From a virus: DNA of 33,256 nucleotides. Below are positions 22,896-29,861 of the stretch, one piece after another. The position numbers were made by a program, and so were the translations under genes. The notes beneath the pieces are model-generated. The model was not told where the DNA came from. It searched no databases and was given only the letters and a program-made list of their open reading frames with translations. Each line of letters starts with the position of its first letter. Positions within the stretch are counted from its first letter, which is position 1. Location: IMG/VR virus record IMGVR_UViG_3300031215_000039, positions 1-33,256 of that record, one strand, 5' to 3'.

Positions 22896-23198
22896 ATGCA
22901 ATTTGACCTGTTCGACCAAGGCAGCGACAGCCAGCCCGGCGGGCGGCAAACTGATCTGGAGATGCTGATAGAGGAGAAAGCGATGAACACGAACGAAACA
23001 CCAAGCCAAACAGCAATGACTCTGGTGATCGACACCGTGGGGGAAATCACCCTGCCGGATGGCACCACCGCACATGGCGTTGTCCTCGTTGTGCCGGTGG
23101 GCACCAGCCAAGACGAGAGGCGCGAAACCCTGCAGGCCGCCGTCCGGATATGGTCCGAGCGCGTGACCATACAACCCGTGCTTCGGGAGATTTCATGA
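22896..23198 (+). CDS. Hypothetical early protein, 100 aa
   Basis: First gene of the rightward early operon. ATG at 22896 with SD GGAGG; an internal ATG at 22983 also has an SD (GGAGAAA), so a 71-aa form is possible. The first part is acidic (FDLFDQGSDSQ). The second part has the beta pattern TLVIDTVGEITLPDGTTAHGVVLVVPVG, then a helix (DERRETLQAAVRIW). It ends with ATGA overlap onto the DUF3560 gene. Function unknown; being the first early gene, an anti-host role is possible. Confidence 0.65.
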   Translation: MQFDLFDQGSDSQPGGRQTDLEMLIEEKAMNTNETPSQTAMTLVIDTVGEITLPDGTTAHGVVLVVPVGTSQDERRETLQAAVRIWSERVTIQPVLREIS

Positions 23199-24052
23199 TG
23201 AACCCTTACGAACAGAAACAGGAAGCCCGGCGCGAGCGGTTGCTTGCAGCGGCTGACCGGGCAGAGGCCCAGAGCAACGCGGCTTACAAGCGGGCCGACA
23301 TGCGCGAGGAGGTGTCCGGTATCCCTTTGGGCCAGCCGATCCTGGTCGGCCATCATGCAGAGGGTCGGCACCGGGCAGCGATCCGGCGGGCTGACAACGC
23401 CATGCGGTCCAGCATCGAGGCCGACAAGCGGGCCAAGGAATTGCGCGGCAAGGCGGCAGGCGTCGGCACCGGCGGGATCAGCTCCGATGATCCAGAGGCG
23501 ATCCAGAAGCTCCAGGCCGAGATCGACGCGGCCCAGGCGCAACAGGATTTCATGCGGGAAGCCAACAAGGTGATCCGGCGGTGGGCCAAGAAGCTGCCCG
23601 AGGGTGTCGATAGCGCAGGCTTCGACAAATACCTGGCCGAGATGCAGGCGCTCCGGCCTGCCTGGAACGCGGCAGCATGTGCCCAGCTCCTCAAGCCCGA
23701 CTTTGCCAACCGGATCGGCTTCGCCTCCTACCAGCTCCAGAACAACGGGGCGAACATCAAGCGGATGGAGAAGCGGATCGCCCAGCTTCGCGCCGCCGAG
23801 GCTGCACGGATCGCGGCCGGTGGCGAGGAGAAGCGCACCGCCTACCAGGGCTTGTGCGAGGTGGTCGAGAACTTCGAGGAGAACCGGCTCCAGATCATTT
23901 TCGACGGCAAGCCCAGCGCCGAGGTTCGGTCCGAGCTGAAAGGCAACGGGTTCCGGTGGGCACCCAGCCAAGAAGCATGGCAGCGGCAGCTCAACAATGG
24001 GGCGCGCTACGCGGCCACCCGGTTCCTGCGCTCGCAGGGCGTCGAGGTCTGA
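23195..24052 (+). CDS. DUF3560-family protein
   Basis: 285 aa. The N-terminus (NPYEQKQEARRERLLAAADRAE), SGIPLGQPILVGHHAEGRHRAAIRR (~41-65) and SSDDPEAIQKLQAEI (~96-110) are the clear signature of DUF3560, a coiled-coil-rich family common on plasmids and phages. Residues ~225-280 form a short alpha/beta domain (RLQIIFDGKPSAEVRSELKGNGFRW, AWQRQL), a pattern seen at the C-terminus of such proteins. Function unknown. The family is often near anti-restriction or DNA-processing genes, so an anti-defence role is possible but untested. Followed by a GC hairpin at 24064-24082. Confidence 0.85.
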   Translation: MMNPYEQKQEARRERLLAAADRAEAQSNAAYKRADMREEVSGIPLGQPILVGHHAEGRHRAAIRRADNAMRSSIEADKRAKELRGKAAGVGTGGISSDDPEAIQKLQAEIDAAQAQQDFMREANKVIRRWAKKLPEGVDSAGFDKYLAEMQALRPAWNAAACAQLLKPDFANRIGFASYQLQNNGANIKRMEKRIAQLRAAEAARIAAGGEEKRTAYQGLCEVVENFEENRLQIIFDGKPSAEVRSELKGNGFRWAPSQEAWQRQLNNGARYAATRFLRSQGVEV

Positions 24053-24063
24053 CACATCGGTGA

Positions 24064-24082
24064 GGGGCGGCAAGCCCGCCCC
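24064..24082 (+). other. GC-rich hairpin after DUF3560 gene
   Basis: Arms GGGGCGG (24064-24070) and CCGCCCC (24076-24082), loop 5 bases, no T-tract. It could be an mRNA-stabilising or pausing structure rather than a terminator, since genes continue on the same strand. Confidence 0.4.
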
Positions 24083-24114
24083 CATCCCATGCGCCAGAAA
24101 GACAGGAGGACAGC

Positions 24115-24375
24115 ATGAAAATCGCAAACGGAATGTTGATCGAGGGCCGCAATCGGTGCGGCGTCCAGATCACCGATGGCCCTTGGATCGCAAGCGTGCC
24201 CGAGGAGCTGATAAAGCTCCGCGCCAAAACCTCGCGCGGATTTCCCGCCTGGGTGCGCGCGGCTTTCGAGGTCGAGAACAACAGCGACGGCCGGACTGAT
24301 TACTTCGAGAACGACGTGATCCGGCTCATGCCTGGCGACCCGTTCTATGACCAGGCCGAAGCGGCAATTTCTTAG
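24115..24375 (+). CDS. Hypothetical protein, 86 aa
   Basis: SD AGGAGGACAGC precedes the ATG. Sequence: KIANGMLIEGRNRCGVQITDGPWIASVPEELIKL, then RGFPAWVRAAFEVENNSDGRTDYFENDVIRLMPGDPFYDQAEAA. It looks like a small beta-rich domain with a conserved-looking PxW / D-x-F-E-x-D pattern; I do not recognise the family. Nine bases upstream of the next gene, same operon. Confidence 0.7.
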   Translation: MKIANGMLIEGRNRCGVQITDGPWIASVPEELIKLRAKTSRGFPAWVRAAFEVENNSDGRTDYFENDVIRLMPGDPFYDQAEAAIS

Positions 24376-24384
24376 GAGATCGAG

Positions 24385-24645
24385 ATGCAATGTATCAAAA
24401 CCGGGGCGCACATTTACATCGCCCAATATGGCTTGTTTGCGATCTGCGACGTGTTCGAGCTGAAAGGCGTGAACCTGTTTCGGATCGCCGGGACCAGCCG
24501 CGAGCCGATGCACGACGTGATCCATTTCAACGTCGTTGACGTGGCCCAATGGTTCGACCGCGAGGCCACCGACGGCCGCAGCTCCACCATGACCTCGGCC
24601 TGTGCTGCGAACTTTGGCTATGACGGAAAGGCGGTGCAGGCATGA
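24385..24645 (+). CDS. Hypothetical protein, 86 aa
   Basis: SD GGAGATCG before the ATG. Sequence features: ALYIAQYGLFAICDVFE-like strands, HDVIHFNVVDVAQWFDRE, then a Ser/Thr turn. Compact alpha/beta, no recognised family. Ends in an ATGA overlap with the 42-codon gene. Confidence 0.68.
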   Translation: MQCIKTGAHIYIAQYGLFAICDVFELKGVNLFRIAGTSREPMHDVIHFNVVDVAQWFDREATDGRSSTMTSACAANFGYDGKAVQA

Positions 24646-24770
24646 GCCGCAAGCCGACAATCTGGGAAGCCCTGGCCAGAAAGCTCGGCCGGGAACCCAC
24701 GCACCGCGAGGCGTGCGACGAGGTAAAGCGCATCCTGCGCGAAGGCGCAGAGGAAAGGGCAGGCGCATGA
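24642..24770 (+). CDS. 42-aa helical protein (short gene)
   Basis: Coupled on both sides by ATGA overlaps (24642-24645 and 24767-24770). Sequence: SRKPTIWEALARKLGREPTHREACDEVKRILREG. Two amphipathic helices are split by GREPT, resembling the first helices of small HTH-type phage proteins. No function known. It is too short for a usual ORF cut-off but has ideal overlaps and codon use. Confidence 0.65.
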   Translation: MSRKPTIWEALARKLGREPTHREACDEVKRILREGAEERAGA

Positions 24771-25117
24771 CGCGCGAGCCCTACCGCCCCACTGTGCCGG
24801 ATTTCACCACCCCCAAAGAGGAGACACCATTGGACCGCAACGGCCACCCCAACCTGGCGCGCACCTACATCGCGCCCAACCCCACGCAGGAGCCGGAGGC
24901 GAAGCCCGCCCCCGAGCCCCAGGAGATCAAGGAAGCGCCGTTCTGCAACGCGGAAAGCACGCGCAACAAGCACGGCAAGGCGGTGCTGCGCCTGCGCTTT
25001 GAGAGCTTCGAGGCCCTGGAAGCCTACTTCGCGGACGAGCTGATCGGCTCCGACATGATGGAAGGCAGCGCCTCGAAAGTGATCGGCACCACGCTGCTGA
25101 TCTGGGACCGTAACTGA
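24767..25117 (+). CDS. Hypothetical protein, 116 aa
   Basis: Start at 24767 in an ATGA overlap. The first ~55 residues are Pro/Thr/Glu-rich and unstructured (DFTTPKEETPL, PEAKPAPEPQEIKEA). The C-terminal ~60 residues are alpha/beta (GKAVLRLRFESFEALEAYFADELIGSDMM, then VIGTTLLIWDRN). It may be a small protein-binding module on a flexible tail. No family recognised. Confidence 0.7.
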   Translation: MTREPYRPTVPDFTTPKEETPLDRNGHPNLARTYIAPNPTQEPEAKPAPEPQEIKEAPFCNAESTRNKHGKAVLRLRFESFEALEAYFADELIGSDMMEGSASKVIGTTLLIWDRN

Positions 25118-25137
25118 AACCACGAAAGGAAAGACCT

Positions 25138-25551
25138 GTGGACAACCTGTTCAAGAAAATGACCGCGACGTGTGACGAGCTGGCAAAGCTGATGGCGGAT
25201 CGCGGGATTGTCACGCCGTCGGCCACAATCCAAGCGCGCAGCGGGCACCGCACCGCCCGCGTGATGCTCAACTTCGCGAAGGCCACCAGCTCCTACCCCG
25301 ACAAGTATGAGTTTATCAGTGGCGACACCATCGAGGAGGCCGTGGAGAAGGCCGAGGCGTGGGTGATGGCCCAGCCGACGGCCGACGAGCGCGCGCTCCA
25401 GGATGCCCTGGAACTGACCGCCAAGGCGCTGGAGGCCAGCCGCGAGGCCGGGCTCGACACCGGCGAGGGCGCGGCGTTCGTGGCCCAGCTCGAAGCCATG
25501 ATGAGGCGATTGAGCGAAAACGCGATCACCGACCAGAGCGAGGCGAGCTGA
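25138..25551 (+). CDS. Hypothetical helical protein, 137 aa
   Basis: GTG start with SD GGAAAG. N-terminal helix (NLFKKMTATCDELAKLMADRG), a short beta region (RTARVMLNFAKATSSYPDKYEFISGDTIEEAVEKAEAWV) that recalls small phage proteins with a split beta strand and helix, then long helices (LQDALELTAKALEASREAG). Possible DNA- or protein-binding function, not assignable. One-base TGATG overlap with the next gene. Confidence 0.7.
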   Translation: MDNLFKKMTATCDELAKLMADRGIVTPSATIQARSGHRTARVMLNFAKATSSYPDKYEFISGDTIEEAVEKAEAWVMAQPTADERALQDALELTAKALEASREAGLDTGEGAAFVAQLEAMMRRLSENAITDQSEAS

Positions 25552-25799
25552 TGGCACGCGGAACAGCGAGCTATACCGGCGAGGAGGTGGAGGTGGCGTT
25601 CAGCGCCACCGGCCAGCTCACAGACTACGGCGTGCCAGGATCGCCGCGCTGGGTCGAGTGGGAGGATATCGAGATCGAGGAGCTGACGATCCTCGGCCAC
25701 AAGGTCGATCCGAAGATCCTGCCCGCCGAGCTGGTGGAGGCGATCCGCGAGCTGGCCGACGAGGTGGAATTTGAAGCCGAGGAGCCCGACTATGACTGA
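25551..25799 (+). CDS. Hypothetical acidic protein, 82 aa
   Basis: Strongly acidic at the C-terminus (EIEELTIL, ELVEAIRELADEVEFEAEEPDYD) after a short beta N-terminus (ASYTGEEVEVAFSATGQL, VEWEDIEIEEL). An acidic DNA-mimic-like surface is conceivable, as for some anti-restriction proteins, but there is no recognised family. Starts in a TGATG overlap; the 3' end overlaps the next gene by 8 bp. Confidence 0.68.
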   Translation: MARGTASYTGEEVEVAFSATGQLTDYGVPGSPRWVEWEDIEIEELTILGHKVDPKILPAELVEAIRELADEVEFEAEEPDYD

Positions 25800-26013
25800 C
25801 CGAGAAATCATCCCCAGCGTCGAGATCGTCGCCTTTGTCCAGGACGCAGGTGGCACCACGCCAGCCACGATCCTGATCGAAGGCGGCACGCCCCTGTGGG
25901 CACTCACGGCCATGACCATGCGCGCCATTGCAAGCCAGCACCCGCACCTGGGCGGCAAGCCCATCGTGGCGCTGCGCTACGACGTGCGGGCGCAGACGAG
26001 GGCGGCAGGGTGA
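25792..26013 (+). CDS. Hypothetical protein, 73 aa
   Basis: Start at 25792, overlapping the previous gene by 8 bp. Sequence: VEIVAFVQDAGGTTPATILIEGG, LWALTAMTMRAIAS, GGKPIVALRYDVRA: a small alpha/beta fold. No family recognised. Ends in a GTGA overlap with the zinc-finger gene. Confidence 0.65.
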   Translation: MTDREIIPSVEIVAFVQDAGGTTPATILIEGGTPLWALTAMTMRAIASQHPHLGGKPIVALRYDVRAQTRAAG

Positions 26014-26231
26014 AGCACTGCGCCTGGCATGAGTGCGGCCGGGCTTTCGAGCCCGCCGACCCCCGACAAGAGTTTTGCTGTCCCGACTGCCGCAAGGCAC
26101 GGGGCGCATGGAAGGCCAGGCGCGGCGGTCCACTGGTGGGCATGCTGCTGTCTGGAGACGTGGAGGCGCTGATGGAAGCGAAGCGCAAAATCGAACAGGA
26201 GATCGAAGATGCAATTCCCAAAGCTGATTGA
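26010..26231 (+). CDS. Small zinc-finger protein, 73 aa
   Basis: GTG start at 26010 (GTGA overlap). Four-cysteine site: C4-x4-C9 (CAWHEC) and C24-x2-C27 (CPDC), followed by RKARGAWKARRG, a basic recognition-like patch, and a C-terminal coiled helix (EALMEAKRKIEQEIEDA). This resembles the short C4 fingers found in phage and plasmid genes of Rhizobiales and Rhodobacterales, probably nucleic-acid binding. It overlaps the exonuclease gene by 23 bp. Confidence 0.78.
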   Translation: MKHCAWHECGRAFEPADPRQEFCCPDCRKARGAWKARRGGPLVGMLLSGDVEALMEAKRKIEQEIEDAIPKAD

Positions 26232-27198
26232 GGACATGGATTTTGCCACATATTTGGGCGATCCGATGCCGGAGCCAAGCCTGACCAGCTCGCTTGTGAA
26301 AGACCTGCTGGGCACCGCCCCGCGCAAGGTCTGGCAGAACACCGCCAGGCTCAACAAGGACGCCGAGAGCGAGGAGAAAACGATCTTCGATCTGGGCTCG
26401 GCCGCGCACCGGCTGTTCACCGGCACCGGCGCGCCGATTGTCGAGATCGACGCTGCCGATTTCCGGTCGAAGGCGGCGAAAGAGGCGAAGGACGAAGCCT
26501 ATGCGGACGGGAAAACCCCGATCTTGGCGAAGAACATGCCGCGCGTGCGTGCAATGGCCACCGCTGCACTCGACCAGGTGCGGGATAACCCCGAGATCGG
26601 GCACCTATTCTCGGCCGAGAAGCAGGCCAAGCTCCTGCGCGAAGCCACGATCCTGTGGCAAGAGGCGGGCGTGATGTGCCGTTGCCGCCCCGACTTCTAC
26701 TCGCCCGAGGAGAACGTGGTGATCCACTACAAGACCACCGGCACGGATATCTCGCCGGTGTCGCTGGCCAAGTTTGCCGCCAGCTCGGGCTGGGACATGA
26801 CAGCCGCGCACTATCACCAGGGCGCGAAGCTGCTGACCGGCAACGCGCCGCGCCAGTATTTCGTGGTGCAGGAGACGGCCGAGCCCCACCTCCTGTTGAC
26901 GGCCGAGATCGACAGCACGTTCCTGGAGACGGCGCTGATGCGCCGCGAGCGGGCGATGATGATCTGGGGCCGCTGCCTGCGCGAGAACCGCTGGCCCGGC
27001 ATGATCTCCAAGACGATCACGCTGGAGTGCCCCGAGTGGCATGAGCGCAACCTGATCGCGGAGAAGGACGCCGAGGAAAGCGCCAAGGCGGCGGGCTCCG
27101 ATCTCCTGGAGATGATGCGCACCTGGCAGGCACCCGAGGGCTGGCAACCGGCAGCGGTCCAGGGCTCGCGCCGTGACGAGAAGGACGTGATCGAATGA
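26209..27198 (+). CDS. RecE/exonuclease VIII-like PD-(D/E)xK nuclease with altered catalytic site
   Basis: 329 aa. Family landmarks: SLTSSLVKDLL-like start, FDLGSAAHRLF with H67 (~60-70), CRCRPDF with D162 (~157-163), then VVIHYKTT (170-177) and a downstream Y-H-Q (~202-204). In this family the third motif is normally D-x-K (as in VDYKT); here Asp is His173, although Lys175 remains. It would resect dsDNA ends for annealing recombination; with His in place of the metal-binding Asp it may be inactive, altered, or this may be a sequence error. It is followed (ATGA) by the Sak4-like ATPase, the expected recombination partner. SD GGAGATCGA. Confidence 0.85.
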   Translation: MQFPKLIEDMDFATYLGDPMPEPSLTSSLVKDLLGTAPRKVWQNTARLNKDAESEEKTIFDLGSAAHRLFTGTGAPIVEIDAADFRSKAAKEAKDEAYADGKTPILAKNMPRVRAMATAALDQVRDNPEIGHLFSAEKQAKLLREATILWQEAGVMCRCRPDFYSPEENVVIHYKTTGTDISPVSLAKFAASSGWDMTAAHYHQGAKLLTGNAPRQYFVVQETAEPHLLLTAEIDSTFLETALMRRERAMMIWGRCLRENRWPGMISKTITLECPEWHERNLIAEKDAEESAKAAGSDLLEMMRTWQAPEGWQPAAVQGSRRDEKDVIE

Positions 27199-28085
27199 GC
27201 TTCACCTTCCAGACGGCCGAGCGCCGTAACACGCACATTCTGGTGGCCCTTGCGGGGGCTTCCGGTAGCGGCAAGACGTTCAGCGCCATGAACCTGGCAA
27301 CGGGTATCTGTGGCGACAAGCCTTTCGCCGTGATCGACACCGAGGCAGGCCGGGCGCTGCACTATGCCGATCAATTCAACTTCAAGCACGCGGATTTCGC
27401 CCCGCCGTTCACGCCGGAGCGCTACCTGGAGGCGGTGAAGGCGGCAGAGAAAGCCGGGTTCGAGGCCATCGTGATTGACAGCATGAGCCACGAATTTGAC
27501 GGACAGGGCGGGATCATGGAAATGGCCGAGGCGTCCGCCGTGAAAGGCCCCGGCGCATGGAAAGACCCGAAGATGCGCCACAAGAAGATGATGAACGCCT
27601 TTCTCCAGGTGCGCGCGCATCTGATCTTCTGCCTTCGCGCCGAGGAGAAGATCGACATGAGCAAGAAGGATGATCGAGGGCGCGTGATCGTGGAAAATGC
27701 GGGCTGGTTCCCGATCCAGGAAAAGCGGTTCATGTATGAAATGACCGCCAGCTTCACGCTCCAGCCTGGATCGCCGGGCGTGGTTGATCTCACGTTGCCG
27801 CACAAGGTTCAGGATCAGCACCGCATGAGCTTCCTTCCAGGCCGTCACATCACGGCCGAGGCCGGGGCCAAGCTCGCAGCCTGGGCGCGCGGCGACACGA
27901 TCACGACGCCCGACAAGGAGCTGTGGGATCGGGCGCGCAGGATCGCCCACGACGGGATCGAAAAGATCACCATGTTTTTCACGAAGGTGGCCACCGAGGA
28001 CGAGCGCGCCAAGCTCCAGCCGATCAAGCGCGAGCTGTGGGAGACGGCCAAACGGGCAGACGAGAACCGTGGCGAGCTGGGCTGA
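27195..28085 (+). CDS. Sak4/RecA-like AAA ATPase (recombination)
   Basis: 296 aa. Walker A GASGSGKT (21-28), FAVIDTEAGRAL (~44-55), Walker B AIVIDSMSH (91-99), then a Lys/Arg-rich loop region (KKMMNAFLQVRAHLIFCLRAEEK) typical of phage AAA_24/Sak4-type ATPases. The C-terminal ~60 residues form a helical tail that may contact a single-strand-binding protein or replisome. Phage Sak4 proteins assist single-strand annealing. It immediately follows the exonuclease (ATGA), giving the pair needed for phage homologous recombination; no SSB is encoded in the window. Confidence 0.87.
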   Translation: MSFTFQTAERRNTHILVALAGASGSGKTFSAMNLATGICGDKPFAVIDTEAGRALHYADQFNFKHADFAPPFTPERYLEAVKAAEKAGFEAIVIDSMSHEFDGQGGIMEMAEASAVKGPGAWKDPKMRHKKMMNAFLQVRAHLIFCLRAEEKIDMSKKDDRGRVIVENAGWFPIQEKRFMYEMTASFTLQPGSPGVVDLTLPHKVQDQHRMSFLPGRHITAEAGAKLAAWARGDTITTPDKELWDRARRIAHDGIEKITMFFTKVATEDERAKLQPIKRELWETAKRADENRGELG

Positions 28086-28543
28086 TGCGATCCAAGACGA
28101 GCGGCGAGCGGCGCAGGATGATGCGTCGCTACGTCGAGCGATCCGAGCTGTGGTGCCGATGCTGCGCGCGGCCCATGTATTTCCTGGGGCTCGAAAGCCG
28201 AAACAGCTTCATCGGGCGCTGGCAGCAATACAAGGGGCGGGACGTTGTGCCGGACAAGCGCGCCTTGGCCAGCCTGATCGCAACCATCGACCACCTGATC
28301 CCGCAATCCAGGAACGGGACGCACCACCCCCGAAATCTGATGCTCATGTGCCAGGCGTGCAACGCCGACAAAGCGCACATGACCCCGAGCGAGTGGATCG
28401 CGCATCGCGCCGCGACCGGGCGAGCCTTGAAGAAGGAGATCATCGCCAAGCTCTTGAAGCGCGAACGAAAGGCGATCCGCCAGATCGGCGGGCCGTCCAT
28501 GCTTTACCACCCACCAGCCTGCAAAGGAGAACCCAATGGCTGA
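28085..28543 (+). CDS. HNH endonuclease
   Basis: 152 aa from the ATG at 28085 (TGATG overlap). The HNH core ATIDHLIPQSRNGTHHPRNLMLMCQACNADK (~67-96) has the DH pair (69-70), conserved Asn84 and the CxxC pair C89/C92 that, with C24/C27 (CRCC), should bind structural zinc. In phages such genes act in DNA packaging or as homing nucleases. Here it is in the recombination cluster, free-standing and intact. The C-terminal tail is basic. Confidence 0.88.
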   Translation: MRSKTSGERRRMMRRYVERSELWCRCCARPMYFLGLESRNSFIGRWQQYKGRDVVPDKRALASLIATIDHLIPQSRNGTHHPRNLMLMCQACNADKAHMTPSEWIAHRAATGRALKKEIIAKLLKRERKAIRQIGGPSMLYHPPACKGEPNG

Positions 28544-28823
28544 CGAAAAGACGAACCAGAAGCCCGAGAAGGACGACGACAACGCTTTCGCTGCAATCGA
28601 CATGACGCAGCCGGTGTTCATCGTGTTCCACCAGACGGAGACGCGGAACAACATCGAAGTGTTCCAGGGACCAGACGCCGAAGCCAACGCCAGGGCGCGA
28701 GCCAGCCAGAAGTCGGTGCGCACGAAGGCGAAGGTCGCCGTCCTCGGCCCCCAGCGCGCGGTCTATGAGCCGCCCGAGCCGTCGAAGGCGAAGGAAGTCC
28801 GGCTCGACTGGACGGCGCAATAA
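28536..28823 (+). CDS. Hypothetical protein, 95 aa
   Basis: Overlaps the HNH gene by 8 bp; SD AAAGGAG. A charged low-complexity N-terminus (DEKTNQKPEKDDDN) precedes a beta/alpha core (QPVFIVFHQTETRNNIEVFQGPDAEAN) and a Lys/Arg-rich end. Unknown family. A perfect 8-bp hairpin follows its stop. Confidence 0.65.
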   Translation: MADEKTNQKPEKDDDNAFAAIDMTQPVFIVFHQTETRNNIEVFQGPDAEANARARASQKSVRTKAKVAVLGPQRAVYEPPEPSKAKEVRLDWTAQ

Positions 28824-28830
28824 TAATCAG

Positions 28831-28855
28831 GCGGGCGCGAGTGACTTGCGCCCGC
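28831..28855 (+). terminator. Candidate terminator/hairpin, plus strand
   Basis: Arms GCGGGCGC (28831-28838) and GCGCCCGC (28848-28855) with a 9-base loop. The following sequence is only partly T-rich (TGTATT), so termination would be weak. Confidence 0.5.
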
Positions 28856-28881
28856 TGTATTGACCGAGGAAAGGGGTAGTC

Positions 28882-29175
28882 ATGTCTCGGGCACCGATGG
28901 AGCCAAAACAACCGACGCCGCTCCAGCGCGGCCTGTGTGACTGGTGCGGCAACGCTACGCCCCAGGGGCGCGCTTATTGTGGCAAGGAGTGCCGCGTGGC
29001 CTATAACAACCTGCTGGCCCGCCAGGGCAAGGCCGTGATGCAGATGCTCAAGGTCTGGCGAAAGCACCGAGGCGCGAAGGGATCACGCGGCGAGGGCATG
29101 ATCGGCCAAGTCGCCTCGCGCGTGGATGCCATGCTGGAGGAGGATCGAGAACGCAAGCGCCGGCTGCGTCAGTGA
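28882..29175 (+). CDS. Small zinc-ribbon-like protein, 97 aa
   Basis: SD GAGGAAAGGGG. Four-cysteine module C19-x2-C22 (CDWC) and C33-x3-C37 (CGKEC), followed by a basic helix ([23 protein letters not shown]) and a Lys/Arg-rich C-terminus. It is similar in layout to treble-clef or TRASH-like fingers. Probably binds nucleic acid. It is the last rightward gene and its 3' end overlaps the convergent lysis gene by 7 bp. Confidence 0.75.
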   Translation: MSRAPMEPKQPTPLQRGLCDWCGNATPQGRAYCGKECRVAYNNLLARQGKAVMQMLKVWRKHRGAKGSRGEGMIGQVASRVDAMLEEDRERKRRLRQ

Positions 29176-29492
29176 TCGTTCCGGTTGGCGATTGCAGACA
29201 GGAGCGCGTCGAGCCTGGCGTTCGTGTCCTTGCGGGATTGCCGATGCTCGTCGCGGATCTCCCGCATGTCGTTCAATAGCCTGTTCAGGTGCGCGTCCAG
29301 ATCGGATTTCTGCACCGTGTCCTCGCGCACCCTGTTGATCCTGGCGTGCAGATCCTTGCTGTTGTTGCCCACTTCATCCTCCACATGGCGGATCATGAAG
29401 ACAAGCCGCCAGAACGCGCCGATCAAGATCGTGCCCCAGCCAAGCGTCAACGTCACGGCGATGCCGATAGCCCATTTTAAGTCCTCACCCAT
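29169..29492 (-). CDS. Holin-like membrane protein with coiled coil
   Basis: 107 aa from the ATG at 29492 (TGATG overlap with the o-spanin stop). Residues ~7-34 form a strong transmembrane helix ([25 protein letters not shown]). The remainder is a heptad-like coiled coil ([33 protein letters not shown]). One-span plus coiled-coil proteins of this type (XhlA-like) accompany phage lysis genes. A holin or holin-associated role is inferred from location; the classical two- or three-span holin is not seen. Confidence 0.65.
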   Translation of the reverse strand: MGEDLKWAIGIAVTLTLGWGTILIGAFWRLVFMIRHVEDEVGNNSKDLHARINRVREDTVQKSDLDAHLNRLLNDMREIRDEHRQSRKDTNARLDALLSAIANRNDH

Positions 29493-29710
29493 CAACGCCC
29501 CCGGCACGCTCTGATCTCGTTTCGCACAACGCCATAGTGTCCGATCATCACAGACAGCGCCGATCCTTCCGGCAGGGCCACCAGCTCGTCGGCCGCTTGG
29601 TCCTGCACCTCTTGCGGGTAGCTGTAGAGCGTCGGGCAGGCGTCAGAAACTGCCGTCGCGCATCCGCTCAACAACACCATCCCGATCAGTCCGAGTATTT
29701 GCCACCGCAT
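29492..29710 (-). CDS. o-spanin (Rz1-like outer-membrane lipoprotein)
   Basis: 72 aa. Signal peptide with lipobox: [13 protein letters not shown], lipidated Cys17. The mature chain is short and contains Cys25 (AVSDACPTL) and Cys69, possibly disulfide-forming. Its 5' end is nested out of frame in the i-spanin gene (68-bp overlap), the classic Rz/Rz1 layout. It would link with the i-spanin across the periplasm to fuse inner and outer membranes in the last step of lysis of a Gram-negative host. Confidence 0.88.
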   Translation of the reverse strand: MRWQILGLIGMVLLSGCATAVSDACPTLYSYPQEVQDQAADELVALPEGSALSVMIGHYGVVRNEIRACRGR

Positions 29711-29861
29711 CCCGCATCCTTTCCTTTACCTCGTCCCGCGCCTGGGCGCGATCCAGCCGCTCCGTGAGCTGGCCATTGCGCCGCCCGGTCAGCACCAAGG
29801 CAATGATGCCCAGCGCCCCCAGGATCAGCGGCCAGAGCTTGCGCAGCCAGCCCCAGATCAC
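29643..29861 (-). CDS. i-spanin (Rz-like inner-membrane protein)
   Basis: 72 aa, GTG start at 29861 (GTGA overlap with the endolysin stop). N-terminal membrane anchor (IWGWLRKLWPLILGALGIIAL), then a charged coiled helix ([30 protein letters not shown]). It is shorter than lambda Rz (153 aa) but comparable to compact spanins. It is recognised because the o-spanin lipoprotein starts inside it. Confidence 0.8.
   Translation of the reverse strand: MIWGWLRKLWPLILGALGIIALVLTGRRNGQLTERLDRAQARDEVKERMRDAVANTRTDRDGVVERMRDGSF

Noticed and set aside
22802-24127. 441-aa minus-strand open frame
   Set aside because: Antisense to the DUF3560 gene; no conserved pattern.
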